From contig JAFQZR010000012.1 in assembly GCA_017405785.1 (NCBI GenBank), forward strand, positions 1-36,368: a DNA stretch of 36,368 nt, read 5' to 3'. A program made the translations under genes and the position numbers. Below the pieces are notes generated by a model. That model searched no databases. It saw nothing but the letters and a program-made list of their open reading frames with translations, and had not been told where the DNA came from. This DNA comes from Erysipelotrichaceae bacterium (GTDB lineage: Bacteria; Bacillota_I; Bacilli_A; Erysipelotrichales; Erysipelotrichaceae). This document shows, piece by piece, positions 6,889 through 15,759 of the stretch; within the stretch, counting starts at the first letter, position 1, and every line of letters begins with the position of its first letter.

Positions 6889-8034
6889 ATGAAAAAAAGA
6901 AACATTGCGGTCATGTATATGATATCACTGTTTCAGGGCATGGTATTCTATGCCTCTATTTCAACGTTGTACAGAACCGCCAGAGGACTGACATTATCAC
7001 AGTATGCCTTCATCGATTCTGTCTCATTACTGCTGACACTGCTATTAGAAGTCCCATGGGGTGTTGTAGCCGATAAGATAGGTTACAGAAAGACTTTATT
7101 ATTGGCAAACGGGTTCTATGCTCTCAGCAAGCTTGTCTTTCTTAACGCTTACGGATTCTTGGGATTTTTGATGGAAAGGGTATTCTTCTCTCTGGCCATG
7201 TCCGGTATTTCCGGTGTTGACATGTCTGTACTCTATCTTTCCTGTGATGAAGGTGAAAGTCAGAAGGTCTTCGGAAGATACAGCGCCTTTGGAAACCGGG
7301 GCATGCTGCTGTCTGCCGGCATATTTGCCATATGTGCCTTAACACATCAGCAGGCTGCCTTATTCACGCTGATTGCCTACAGCATCTCATTAGCTCTGAC
7401 CTTCCTGGTTACGGAAGTAAAAGAAGAAACCAAAGAAGAAACAGACAGAATTCCTTTCAAACTGTTATTGAAAAATACTGTAACCGATATCGAGCTGATC
7501 GTCTTTCTGGCCAGCTGTGCCCTTATAAGTGTTTCAACCTGGGTCATCGTGGTATTCCTTAACCAGAATCAGTATCTGGCAAACGGACGGAATGAAAGAT
7601 TCATAGGTTTCACATTCATCATATCCGGTCTGATCAATTTCATTGGCGTCTTCTCTGATAACTTTACCAGAAAAACAGGTGATAAGCTGGCTGGAATAAT
7701 ACTTTTAGGGTGCCTGGGAGTTACTGCCATGCTATTATCTTTCAGTAAAAATGTATATTTGTCTTTGTTCTTAATAGCTTCTACTGATGCTTTATATAAT
7801 CTGTTTATTCCTCTGCAGCACCGACTGGAAAGTGACTATATAAAAGCTAAAGACAGAGCTACGGTTTTAAGCATATACATGATGTGCATTGATCTGTTTT
7901 CAGTAGTTCCTAATACATTAATGGGAATAAGCGGTGAAAACAGTCTGCCGGCAACCTTCAGATGGTGTGCATTGATGTCATTTGCCGCAATGGCAGGATA
8001 TATCTATTTCATAAACAGAAAACAGGAAAAATAA
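6889..8034 (+). CDS. Major facilitator superfamily transporter
   Basis: 381 residues and about 12 predicted membrane helices, starting with VMYMISLFQGMVFYASIS. The loop after helix 2 has the MFS motif A in the form GVVADKIGYRK (about 57-67), preceded by LEVPWG, a pairing common in small drug or metabolite exporters. A charged central loop (KEETKEETDR, about 180-190) separates the two six-helix halves. Substrate unknown; multidrug or sugar efflux are both possible. The SD is GGGG just before GACATG. It stands alone between its own promoter and a shared terminator, so it is a monocistronic unit. Confidence 0.85.
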   Translation: MKKRNIAVMYMISLFQGMVFYASISTLYRTARGLTLSQYAFIDSVSLLLTLLLEVPWGVVADKIGYRKTLLLANGFYALSKLVFLNAYGFLGFLMERVFFSLAMSGISGVDMSVLYLSCDEGESQKVFGRYSAFGNRGMLLSAGIFAICALTHQQAALFTLIAYSISLALTFLVTEVKEETKEETDRIPFKLLLKNTVTDIELIVFLASCALISVSTWVIVVFLNQNQYLANGRNERFIGFTFIISGLINFIGVFSDNFTRKTGDKLAGIILLGCLGVTAMLLSFSKNVYLSLFLIASTDALYNLFIPLQHRLESDYIKAKDRATVLSIYMMCIDLFSVVPNTLMGISGENSLPATFRWCALMSFAAMAGYIYFINRKQEK

Positions 8035-8060
8035 AAGAGTGCTTACTTAGCACTCTTTTT
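8033..8060. terminator. Bidirectional terminator between MFS and acyl-CoA synthetase genes
   Basis: Eleven-base perfect arms AAAAGAGTGCT (8033-8043) and AGCACTCTTTT (8049-8059) with a TACTT loop, followed by more T. It lies over the last codons of the minus-strand synthetase gene. Confidence 0.88.
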
Positions 8061-9815
8061 TGTCTTTTCAGCAGCAACTGCTTCGTTAAGCTCAGCGGCT
8101 TTTCTTTCTGCTTCTTCGATCTTCCGAGCTTCTTCTTCCTCAAGTACACGGTAGGCAACCTTGCCGACAAGTGTCTTAGGCAGATCTTCACGGAATTCAA
8201 TGTCATATGGCATTGCCCATCTGGAGACATGCTGACGCAGGTAATCCATGATCTCCTGCTTGACGCTGTCATCAGCGACAACATTAGGTTTCAATACAAC
8301 GAAGGCCTTTACTTTCTGCATCTTGTATGAGTCCTTAACGCCGATAACGCAGCTGATAAGTACTTTCGGATGAGAATCGATTACGTTTTCAACCTGGGAA
8401 GGATAAACATTATAACCTGATGAGATGATCATTCTCTTGATTCTCTGCTTGAAATAAACGAATCCGTCGGCATCCATATAACCCATGTCTCCGGTATGCA
8501 GATACGTTCTGCCATCTGCGTGAACTCTTAATGTTTCGTTTGTTTCTTCTTCATTGTTCAGATAACCCAGCATGACGCTTGGACCTGACAGACAGATCTC
8601 TCCGTCCTGACCGATCTCAACTTCCTTATCGGTTCCCGGTTCACAGATGATGTACTTGGTATCAGGATAAGGTAAACCGATACTTCCTTCACGGTAATCA
8701 TTTGCCGGAGTCAGACAGCTAGCTGTAACGCATTCAGTTGTACCGTAACCCTCACGGACCTGAATTGTTGCTTTGTGTTCCTTAAGGAACTTGTCAACTT
8801 TGGCTTTCAGTTCAACAGACAGTGAGTCACCGCCTGAATACATGCCCTTGAGGAATGACAGGTTGGCGTTTTCCAGACCCTTGGTTCTTAACAGAGCTTC
8901 ATAGAGGGTAGGAACGCCGGCAATGAAGTTAGGCTTTTTCTTGATAAGCATCTGAGCATAGGTCTTTACGGTAAATTCCGGAATCAGGTCACAGCAGATA
9001 CCCTTGACCATGCAGGTGTGAATGCCGATACCTAAGCCGAAACCGTGGAATAACGGCATGACGGCAAGGATCTTCTGACCTTTTTCATAAGGAACTTCCA
9101 TGGCTACTGAACTCTGCAGGGCACAGGCGTTGAAGTTAAGGTCACTTAACATGATGCCCTTGGTTGTACCGGTTGTACCGCCGGAATACAGAATGACTGC
9201 GGTTCTTTCAACATCGAATGTTATTTTCGGTAAAGGAAGAGGGAACTTGCTGCCGTAATGCATGAAGTCCTTCCAGGTGATTGAATAGGCTTCATTCGGT
9301 ACTGACGGATACTTGCCCATGTTCTTAACCTTGAATGGAACGACCAGATACTTAGGCAATTCATCAGCAATGTCAGCCATGATGATGATGACGGTATGGT
9401 CAGCACCCTTACGGGCTTCAACCACTTTGTCATAGAATCTGTCCAGAGTCAGGATGGCCTTGGAATTGGAGATGTTCATATAGAAGGTGATCTCCTTGAC
9501 GGCTGATAACGGGTGGATCATGTTGGCGATGGCACCGATCCTGTTAAGAGCGTAGAAAGTATTGATGGCCTGCGGGCAGTTAGGCATGCAGATGGTGACG
9601 GCGTCACCGGCTCTGATGCCGATACTGGTCAGTGACTTGGCAGTCAGTTCAATGTTATCCATGAATTCGCTGTAAGTGGTTTTCTTACCCATGAATTCAT
9701 AGGCAATGTTATAAGGATATTTTCTGGCACTTTCCCTGACGAGCTGATACATCGTCATCTGGGGATAGTCTATTTCGTGTTTTTCGTTAAAGAAGTTTTC
9801 CCATCTTTCAGACAT
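8043..9815 (-). CDS. AMP-forming acyl-CoA synthetase (long-chain fatty-acid CoA ligase type)
   Basis: 590 residues of the adenylate-forming superfamily: acid + ATP + CoA gives acyl-CoA + AMP + PPi. Visible core motifs: the P-loop YSGGTTGTTKG (210-220), GYGTTE, the LHTGDMGYMDADG stretch with the ribose-binding Asp, the hinge region YFKQRIKRMIISSGYNVYP, and the catalytic lysine Lys552 in PKTLVGKVAYR. The C-terminus adds an Ala/Glu/Lys-rich helical tail of about 35 residues (AERKAAELNEAV...) beyond the usual end. The substrate cannot be read from sequence; medium or long-chain fatty acids are most likely, with aromatic acids possible. GGAGG precedes the ATG by 10 bases. Monocistronic, divergent from the polyamine locus. 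Confidence 0.85.
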   Translation of the reverse strand: MSERWENFFNEKHEIDYPQMTMYQLVRESARKYPYNIAYEFMGKKTTYSEFMDNIELTAKSLTSIGIRAGDAVTICMPNCPQAINTFYALNRIGAIANMIHPLSAVKEITFYMNISNSKAILTLDRFYDKVVEARKGADHTVIIIMADIADELPKYLVVPFKVKNMGKYPSVPNEAYSITWKDFMHYGSKFPLPLPKITFDVERTAVILYSGGTTGTTKGIMLSDLNFNACALQSSVAMEVPYEKGQKILAVMPLFHGFGLGIGIHTCMVKGICCDLIPEFTVKTYAQMLIKKKPNFIAGVPTLYEALLRTKGLENANLSFLKGMYSGGDSLSVELKAKVDKFLKEHKATIQVREGYGTTECVTASCLTPANDYREGSIGLPYPDTKYIICEPGTDKEVEIGQDGEICLSGPSVMLGYLNNEEETNETLRVHADGRTYLHTGDMGYMDADGFVYFKQRIKRMIISSGYNVYPSQVENVIDSHPKVLISCVIGVKDSYKMQKVKAFVVLKPNVVADDSVKQEIMDYLRQHVSRWAMPYDIEFREDLPKTLVGKVAYRVLEEEEARKIEEAERKAAELNEAVAAEKTKKSAK

Positions 9816-9845
9816 TTTTACTATACCTCCATATAGTCAAAGGAC

Positions 9846-9873
9846 ATTTTAACACAAATAAATGAAATGTGTA
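9846..9873 (-). promoter_or_regulatory. Extended -10 promoter of the acyl-CoA synthetase gene
   Basis: Read on the minus strand: TACACA at 9873-9868, then TGT directly before TAAAAT at 9851-9846, with a 16-base spacer. The TGn extension compensates for the poor -35. Confidence 0.5.
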
Positions 9874-9951
9874 TTAAAATTTTATAAAGTATTATGAAAC
9901 GGCACTTCGAAAGAAAGTTAAGAGGTATTGAACAAAAAGTTAAATAAGGTA

Positions 9952-9979
9952 TTGCATTATCGAGAAGAACGGATATAAT
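9952..9979 (+). promoter_or_regulatory. Promoter of the XRE-cupin/pot operon
   Basis: TTGCAT (9952-9957) and TATAAT (9974-9979), 16-base spacer. Two similar direct repeats lie just upstream at 9916-9930 and 9938-9954 (shared AGTTAA and AGGTATTG), the second running into the -35. Confidence 0.7.
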
Positions 9980-9996
9980 GAATATGGTAAAAGTGA

Positions 9997-10013
9997 CTTA
10001 ACAATTTGTTCAG
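9997..10013 (+). promoter_or_regulatory. Palindromic putative operator for the XRE-cupin regulator
   Basis: CT-t-AACAA-t-TTGTT-c-AG, symmetric around 10005 with one mismatched pair, lying about 11 bases downstream of the expected transcription start. A further half-site TTGAACAA is at 9928-9935, just ahead of the -35. The position suits repression by the product of the first gene, as in PuuR-type autoregulation. Inferred from symmetry and location only. Confidence 0.45.
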
Positions 10014-10040
10014 TAACACTTTACAGATAGGAGGACGCCA

Positions 10041-10580
10041 ATGGATCTGGGAAAAAGAGTAAAACAGTTAAGGGTCAAAAACGACATGACTCTGGAAGAA
10101 CTGGCCAGCCGTACAGAATTAACCAAGAGTTTTCTGTCACAGGTTGAAAGGAATCTGACAACACCATCATTGCCTACACTGGAAAACATTGTTGAAGTGC
10201 TGGGTGTTTCAATGGGTGATTTTTTCCAGGAAGAGAAGAATGTCCAGATTGCATTCACTGAAAAGGATTATTATGAAGATGAGAAGGATCTGGTAAAGAT
10301 CACATATCTGGTTCCTAATGCTCAGAGAAACAACATGGATCCGATCTTACTGACCATTGAGCCTCACGGAGTCTCACAGGTCATACCGCCACATGACGGG
10401 GAGGAGATGGGCTATGTGATCCGGGGAAGGATCGTTCTCCGTGATCTCACCGGTAATACCAGTGTTACGGTTAAAAAGGGTGAGACATTCTACATTAAGG
10501 GAGATTTCAGACACTGCCTGGAAAATGACGGCGGCAGTGTTGCCAAAGTACTGTGGGTATCAGCACCTCCGGTATTCTAA
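10041..10580 (+). CDS. XRE-family regulator with cupin domain (PuuR-like)
   Basis: 179 residues. Residues 1-65 form an XRE helix-turn-helix (RVKQLRVKNDMTLEELASRTELTKSFLSQVERNLTTPSLPTL). Residues about 105-178 form a cupin barrel (HDGEEMGYVIRGRIVLRDLTG, then KKGETFYIKGDFRHCLEN). This architecture is standard for regulators that sense small metabolites and lie next to polyamine transport genes; PuuR of Escherichia coli senses putrescine. The SD is AGGAGG eight bases before the ATG. It is the first gene of the pot operon, 15 bases ahead of potA, so it is probably autoregulated with the transporter. The ligand, a polyamine, is inferred from context. Confidence 0.85.
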   Translation: MDLGKRVKQLRVKNDMTLEELASRTELTKSFLSQVERNLTTPSLPTLENIVEVLGVSMGDFFQEEKNVQIAFTEKDYYEDEKDLVKITYLVPNAQRNNMDPILLTIEPHGVSQVIPPHDGEEMGYVIRGRIVLRDLTGNTSVTVKKGETFYIKGDFRHCLENDGGSVAKVLWVSAPPVF

Positions 10581-10595
10581 GAGGGGAAGAGTTTT

Positions 10596-12164
10596 ATGAA
10601 AAAGTTAATTGAGTTCAAGAACATCGTCAAGTCATTTGACGGAAACGTCGTCTTAAAGGGTGTAAACCTTGATATCTATGAAAATGAGTTCGTTACGCTG
10701 TTAGGCCCGTCCGGCTGCGGCAAGACCACTCTGTTAAGGATCCTGGGCGGTTTCCTGGATGCCGATGAAGGTGAAGTGATCTTCGACGGCCAGGAGATCT
10801 CCAATGTTCCCGCTTATAAAAGAGAGATCAATACCGTATTCCAGAAGTATGCGTTATTCCCGCATCTCAATGTCTATGACAACATCGCCTTCGGCTTAAA
10901 GCTAAAGAAGCAGTCCAAGGACGTCATTGAGCAGAAGGTCAACCGTATGCTGTCACTGATCGGTCTGGAAGGATACGGAAAACGTGACGTCAACCTGTTA
11001 TCCGGCGGCCAGCAGCAGCGTGTTGCCATTGCCAGAGCTCTGGTAAATGAACCGTATGTACTGCTGCTTGATGAACCGTTAAGCGCCCTGGATAAGGCCT
11101 TAAGAAAGGAAATGCAGTACGAACTGAAGAGAATCCAGCAGGAAGTAGGCATTACCTTCATCTTCGTCACTCATGACCAGGAAGAAGCTCTGACCATGTC
11201 AGATAAGATCGTCGTCATGAAGGACGGGTCCATCCAGCAGATCGGAACTCCGACTGAAATCTACAATGAACCGGTAAATGAGTATGTCGCTCACTTCATC
11301 GGTGAGTCAAATATCTTCGAAGGCATCATGAAGGATGACTATCTGGTATCCTTCGATGACAAGGATTACAAGTGTGCTGACCACGGTTTCAGAAGAAATG
11401 AACCGGTTGACATCATGATCCGTCCGGAAGACCTGGAAATCGTCTCCAGAGGAAGAGGTATCATTCCGGGTGAAGTAAAATTCGTTCTGTTCAAGGGTGT
11501 TCATAACGAAGTAACTGTTCAGACCGTTTCCGGTGCATCCAAGACCATTACGATGCATGTTATCGGTAACCATGACTTCACCAATGAAGAAGAGAAGGAG
11601 AAGATCTCCGCCAACGACTTCTTCATGGACCTGGAAGACGTAGATGAACTGACTGACGCTGAAGTCATTGCCCGTGCCAACGCTCAGGCCTGGGACGAGG
11701 ATGACGAATTGCTGTCTCTGCACAGAGTAGAATATGACATTCAGAAAGTCCCTGGAACCTACGATGTAACATTCGCAACATCAAAGGGAACTTATATCAC
11801 TATAAAGGCTTATGTTCAGGAACCTAAGTTCATCGAGGATGATAAGAAAGGTGTCGGCGTTGCTGCTTTCGACTTCTTCATCACCGCTGATGAATTAAGA
11901 GAATCAATCGCTCTGGATACAGACTTATGCATCTGGGCCGCAGCGGAAGCCTGGGATCTGGAAACCGGCAAGGAAATCGAGATCTACGATGTAATTTACA
12001 ATTTTGATGAAGAAAACATCACCGAAGGAGACTACAAGATCACTTTCGCTACACAGGGTCATGAATTTAAGGTTCATACAAATAAGAATGTTGAAGTAGG
12101 TAAGAAGGTCGATCTGACATTTGAACCTGATGATATCCATGTAATGAGCAAGATGGGGTACTAG
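10596..12164 (+). CDS. potA: Spermidine/putrescine ABC transporter ATPase PotA with duplicated insertion in the TOBE domain
   Basis: 522 residues against about 350-385 for usual PotA. The ATPase half is normal: Walker [10 protein letters not shown] (37-45), LSGGQQQR signature, Walker B LLLDEP and the switch histidine in FVTHDQEEA. The TOBE domain starts at about 269 ([10 protein letters not shown], then [13 protein letters not shown]) and its closing strand, [17 protein letters not shown], lies at 503-519. Between them sits an extra stretch of about 170 residues holding two similar repeats (about 339-407 and 423-494). Each runs A-x-DFF, then A-x-AWD, then G-x-Y-x-(V/I)-TFAT, and resembles Ig-like repeats of Gram-positive surface proteins. 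The frame is intact throughout. It powers polyamine uptake with PotB, PotC and PotD. What the insertion does is unknown; sensing or regulating transport is one possibility. Confidence 0.9.
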   Translation: MKKLIEFKNIVKSFDGNVVLKGVNLDIYENEFVTLLGPSGCGKTTLLRILGGFLDADEGEVIFDGQEISNVPAYKREINTVFQKYALFPHLNVYDNIAFGLKLKKQSKDVIEQKVNRMLSLIGLEGYGKRDVNLLSGGQQQRVAIARALVNEPYVLLLDEPLSALDKALRKEMQYELKRIQQEVGITFIFVTHDQEEALTMSDKIVVMKDGSIQQIGTPTEIYNEPVNEYVAHFIGESNIFEGIMKDDYLVSFDDKDYKCADHGFRRNEPVDIMIRPEDLEIVSRGRGIIPGEVKFVLFKGVHNEVTVQTVSGASKTITMHVIGNHDFTNEEEKEKISANDFFMDLEDVDELTDAEVIARANAQAWDEDDELLSLHRVEYDIQKVPGTYDVTFATSKGTYITIKAYVQEPKFIEDDKKGVGVAAFDFFITADELRESIALDTDLCIWAAAEAWDLETGKEIEIYDVIYNFDEENITEGDYKITFATQGHEFKVHTNKNVEVGKKVDLTFEPDDIHVMSKMGY

Positions 12165-12167
12165 CCT

Positions 12168-12950
12168 ATGAAGACCTTCTCAAAGTTAACGTGGCCTTAC
12201 ATAGCCTGGATCAGTGCCTTTGTCGTACTGCCGATGCTGCTGATCCTGCTGTATGCCTTCACAAAGGAAGGTAACAGCATCATCACCTTAAGCTTCACAC
12301 TGGAAAACTTCGCCAAGTTCTTCTCCGATGCCATTTTCCCGATGGTATTATGGAGATCACTGAAGATCGCGTTCTTTACAACCGTTATATGTGTTCTGTT
12401 AGGATATCCGGCAGCCTACATCATCGCTCAGATGAGTGAAAAGAAACAGGCATTTGCCATTCTGTTAATCACCTTGCCGATGTGGATCAACATGCTGATC
12501 CGCACCTATTCCTGGAAGGGAATCCTGGCATACTTCGACTTTGATTCACAGATCAACGTCATGATCGGCATGGTCTACAACTTCCTGCCGTTTATGATCT
12601 TACAGATCCACACATCACTGTCAAAACTGGACCGCAACCTGATCACGGCTGCCAATGACCTGGGAGCCGACAGCGTTCAGACTTTCTTGAGAGTAACCTT
12701 ACCGCTGTCAATGTCAGGTGTCATCTCCGGTATTACTCTGGTATTCTTACCGGCTGTATCCAGCTTCTTCATTCCGAAGCTGTTAGGCGGCGGTGAATAC
12801 GTTCTGATCGGTAATTTGATCGAGAACTACTTCATCTCAGTAGGTAACTGGAACTACGGTTCCGCCATCTCACTGATCATGGCTCTGGTCATCATCCTGT
12901 CAATGTTTGTGACTAAGAAGATGGATCAGAAGACAGGAGGTGAAGAATAA
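12168..12950 (+). CDS. potB: Spermidine/putrescine ABC transporter permease PotB
   Basis: 260 residues with about six membrane helices, the first at residues 10-30 (YIAWISAFVVLPMLLILLYAF). The ATPase-coupling EAA-type loop reads AANDLGADSVQTFLRVTLPLSMSG (about 161-184), as expected for a binding-protein-dependent permease. It forms the membrane channel with PotC. The start is three bases after the potA stop and the stop overlaps the potC ATG by one base, so translation is coupled through the operon. The length is normal for PotB. Confidence 0.92.
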   Translation: MKTFSKLTWPYIAWISAFVVLPMLLILLYAFTKEGNSIITLSFTLENFAKFFSDAIFPMVLWRSLKIAFFTTVICVLLGYPAAYIIAQMSEKKQAFAILLITLPMWINMLIRTYSWKGILAYFDFDSQINVMIGMVYNFLPFMILQIHTSLSKLDRNLITAANDLGADSVQTFLRVTLPLSMSGVISGITLVFLPAVSSFFIPKLLGGGEYVLIGNLIENYFISVGNWNYGSAISLIMALVIILSMFVTKKMDQKTGGEE

Positions 12951-13747
12951 TGAAGTTCATTAAGAAATTAGTGTCAAGCGCCTATTTTTGGCTGACAATG
13001 TTATTCTTCTATCTGCCGATCATCTATGTTATCGTCTTCAGCTTCAACGAATCCAAGAGCCTGACAAGATTCACCGGTTTCTCCTTACAGTGGTATCAGA
13101 AACTGTTTGAATCCCGCTCCATCAGAGAAGCTATCTACTATACACTGCTTATTGCGGTAATTGCGACCATCATATCTACGATAATCGGAACCCTGACAGC
13201 CATCGGCCTGTCCAAGAGCAATAAGATCTTAAGAGCCATCGTTCTTCAGATCAACGATATCCCGATGATGAATCCTGATATCGTAACCGCCATCGGCTTC
13301 ATGCTGCTGTTTACATCACTGGGTGTCGACAAGGGTTTAGGAACGATCTTACTGGCTCACATCTCGTTCTGTATTCCGTATGTCATTCTGACTGTCATGC
13401 CAAGATTAAGACAGCTGGATGACAACCTGGCAGAAGCTGCTCTGGACCTGGGAGCTACACCGCTTCAGGCCCTGACCAAGGTCATCATTCCTCAGCTAAA
13501 GGGGAGCATCATCTCCGGTGCCCTGATTGCCTTTACCATGAGCTTCGATGACTTCGTGATCTCATTCTTCACATCAGGACCGAAGGTCAGCAACATCGCA
13601 ATCTACGTATATTCATCAATCAAGCGTATCAATCCAACGATCAACGCTTTGTCAACAATCATTGTTGTTATCGTTACGACGGTATTGATTATCGTCAACG
13701 TTGTTCCTATGATAAAGGATAGAAAGACAAGAGGTATCGAAGAATGA
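12950..13747 (+). CDS. potC: Spermidine/putrescine ABC transporter permease PotC
   Basis: 265 residues with six predicted membrane helices; the N-terminal helix AYFWLTMLFFYLPIIYVIVFSFNES is typical of PotC. The EAA loop reads EAALDLGATPLQALTKVIIPQLKG (about 161-184), followed by the conserved SFDDFVISFFTSGP stretch of PotC proteins. It pairs with PotB. The ATG overlaps the last base of potB and the stop overlaps potD by four bases (ATGA). GGAGG upstream of the start lies within potB. Confidence 0.93.
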   Translation: MKFIKKLVSSAYFWLTMLFFYLPIIYVIVFSFNESKSLTRFTGFSLQWYQKLFESRSIREAIYYTLLIAVIATIISTIIGTLTAIGLSKSNKILRAIVLQINDIPMMNPDIVTAIGFMLLFTSLGVDKGLGTILLAHISFCIPYVILTVMPRLRQLDDNLAEAALDLGATPLQALTKVIIPQLKGSIISGALIAFTMSFDDFVISFFTSGPKVSNIAIYVYSSIKRINPTINALSTIIVVIVTTVLIIVNVVPMIKDRKTRGIEE

Positions 13748-14820
13748 AAAAGTTATTAGTTAGTATCCTGGCAGTATTGATCTGCTTAACAGTTTCCGGC
13801 TGCAAGGGCGGCGGAAAGACCGATTTTGATCCAATCGCTGAATTCGGATCAGATGAGTTATATGTCTTCAACTGGGGTGAATACATCGATGAATCCAATA
13901 TCGAAGCCTTCGAGAAGAGATACAATGTCACGGTTTATTACAAGACTTTCGACTCCAACGAGGAAATGTACACAGCCATCGTCGGCGGTGACAAGTACGA
14001 CATCATCGTTCCAAGTGACTACATGGTAGAACGTCTTATCAGGGAAAAGCTCATTCAGCCTCTTGATCTGAGCCTGATCACCAACATCGGTGCCATCGCT
14101 GAAGGTCTGAAGTCACCTGACTATGACCCGACACATGCATATTCTATTCCTTATTTCCAGGGTTCAATCGGCATCATCTATGATTCAACCAAGGTTACCG
14201 AGGAAGAGATCACTGCTAAGGGCTGGGATATCCTGTTAGATACCAAATATGCCGGTCAGATCTGCATGTACAACGCTGACAGAGACAACTTCCTGCCAGC
14301 CCTGAAGTCACTGGGTTATTCCGTCAACACCACAAACGATGACGAGATCCAGGCTGCCTATCAGTGGCTGCTGACCCAGAAGAAGACCATGAGCCCGGCT
14401 TATGTAACTGACGAAGTCAACGACATCATGATCGAAGGAAACAAGACACTGGCTGTTGTCTACAGCGGTGCTGCTGCCTATATCATGAGTGAAAACGAGG
14501 ACATGGCCTTTATTGAGCCATATCAGGGAACCAACATCTGGTCAGATGCCATGTGCATTCCTGCCACTTCAACCAACGTCAAGCTGGCCCATGCCTGGAT
14601 CAACTTCTGCATGGAACAGGAAGTAGCAGAAAAGAACTCCATCGCCGTAGGTTACACTTCAGGCTATCAGGCAGTTATCGACAAGCTCAGCAAGACCGAG
14701 TTTGACGGCATCAACGCCTATCTGCCAAGAGTCGGCTATGACAAGGACGAAGAATATCATGATGACAACGTCCTGAAGACCAAGCTGGCTGAACTGTGGA
14801 ACCAGGTAATGTTCAACTAA
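13744..14820 (+). CDS. potD: Polyamine-binding lipoprotein PotD
   Basis: 358 residues. The signal peptide has a KK start, a hydrophobic core and the lipobox VSGC, with the lipidated cysteine at position 20, so the mature protein is anchored outside the membrane. The mature start matches PotD/PotF proteins (ELYVFNWGEYIDESNIEAFEKRY), and later YDIIVPSDYMVERL and PYFQGSIGIIYD follow the family pattern. It captures spermidine and/or putrescine and hands them to PotBC. Which polyamine is preferred cannot be told from the sequence. It is last of the pot genes, followed by a hairpin and then the amidase gene. Confidence 0.93.
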   Translation: MKKLLVSILAVLICLTVSGCKGGGKTDFDPIAEFGSDELYVFNWGEYIDESNIEAFEKRYNVTVYYKTFDSNEEMYTAIVGGDKYDIIVPSDYMVERLIREKLIQPLDLSLITNIGAIAEGLKSPDYDPTHAYSIPYFQGSIGIIYDSTKVTEEEITAKGWDILLDTKYAGQICMYNADRDNFLPALKSLGYSVNTTNDDEIQAAYQWLLTQKKTMSPAYVTDEVNDIMIEGNKTLAVVYSGAAAYIMSENEDMAFIEPYQGTNIWSDAMCIPATSTNVKLAHAWINFCMEQEVAEKNSIAVGYTSGYQAVIDKLSKTEFDGINAYLPRVGYDKDEEYHDDNVLKTKLAELWNQVMFN

Positions 14821-14825
14821 TGATG

Positions 14826-14853
14826 AATATGGCATCGCTGTGATGCCATATTT
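14826..14853 (+). terminator. Intercistronic hairpin between potD and aguB
   Basis: Perfect 11-base arms AATATGGCATC (14826-14836) and GATGCCATATT (14842-14852), GCTGT loop, but only a short T run. More likely a partial terminator or an mRNA-stabilising hairpin behind potD than a full stop, since aguB follows with a good SD at 14858-14864 and no clear promoter. Confidence 0.55.
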
Positions 14854-14870
14854 ACCGAAAGGAGATAACC

Positions 14871-15752
14871 ATGAGAAAGGTAAAGGTAGCCATGATCCAG
14901 ATGTCCTGCTCAACTGCCCAGCAGGAAAATCTCGAAAAGGCTGAAAGATATATCAGAGAAGCAGCCGGAAAGGGGGCAAATGTCATCCTTTTACCGGAAC
15001 TGTTTGACCGCAACTATTTCTGCCAGGAAAGAAGATATGAGTACTATGACTATGCAATGAGTGTGGATACTCATCCAAACATAGCCATGGGAAAAAGACT
15101 GGCCAGGGAATTAGGTGTTGTCTTACCGGTAAGCTTCTATGAAAAAGACGGAAATGTACTGTATAACTCACTGGCTTGCATCAATGCAGACGGAACGGTT
15201 TTAGGTGTATACCGCAAGACACATATTCCTGACGATCATTATTACCAGGAAAAGTTCTACTTCACACCTGGTAATACCGGATTCAAGGTATTTGATACAG
15301 CATACGGCAAGATCGGCATCGGAATCTGCTGGGATCAGTGGTTCCCGGAAACAGCCAGAGCTCTGGCTTTACAGGGTGCGGAAATGATCCTGTATCCGAC
15401 TGCGATAGGTTCTGAACCAATACTGGGTGTGGATTCCATGGAACACTGGAGAAGGGTAATGCTGGGACACGCCCGGGCTAATTTAATGCCCGTCTGCGCC
15501 GCAAACCGCATTGGCCTGGAAGAAGTATCACCTTGCAGGGAAAACGGCTTCCAGCAGTCTTCTCTTGATTTCTACGGCTCTTCGTTCATGACTGATGAGA
15601 CCGGTGCAGTTGTGGAAAATGCTTCCAGTGACAGAGAAGAGATCCTCATCCATGAGTACGATCTGGATGAACTGAAAACCAACCGTATCGCCTGGGGACT
15701 GTTCCGTGACCGCAGGGAAGAAATGTATCAAATCATAACGGGAGAAAAATAA
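14871..15752 (+). CDS. aguB: N-carbamoylputrescine amidase
   Basis: 293 residues, nitrilase superfamily. It hydrolyses N-carbamoylputrescine to putrescine, CO2 and ammonia, the last step of the agmatine route. The catalytic triad is visible: Glu43 (LLPELF), Lys116 (YRKTHIPDD) and Cys153 (GICWDQWFPE). The strings RKTHIPDDHYYQEKFYFTPG and WDQWFPETARALALQGAE are typical of AguB rather than of other nitrilases. SD AAAGGAG six bases before ATG. It follows potD, so synthesis and import of putrescine are encoded together. The partner agmatine deiminase (AguA) is not in the window. A long-looped terminator follows. Confidence 0.9.
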   Translation: MRKVKVAMIQMSCSTAQQENLEKAERYIREAAGKGANVILLPELFDRNYFCQERRYEYYDYAMSVDTHPNIAMGKRLARELGVVLPVSFYEKDGNVLYNSLACINADGTVLGVYRKTHIPDDHYYQEKFYFTPGNTGFKVFDTAYGKIGIGICWDQWFPETARALALQGAEMILYPTAIGSEPILGVDSMEHWRRVMLGHARANLMPVCAANRIGLEEVSPCRENGFQQSSLDFYGSSFMTDETGAVVENASSDREEILIHEYDLDELKTNRIAWGLFRDRREEMYQIITGEK

Positions 15753-15759
15753 CTTAAAC

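Noticed and set aside
7962-8330. Open frames overlapping the end of the MFS and synthetase genes on both strands
   Set aside because: They lie in other frames of well-supported genes, have no SD and encode no recognisable domain.
10596-12164. Chimeric or misassembled PotA as the reason for its extra length
   Set aside because: The frame is open throughout, codon use matches the neighbours, and the TOBE domain resumes correctly after the insertion up to a normal end.
14826-14853. Riboswitch between potD and aguB
   Set aside because: It is a single simple hairpin with no conserved aptamer-like structure.
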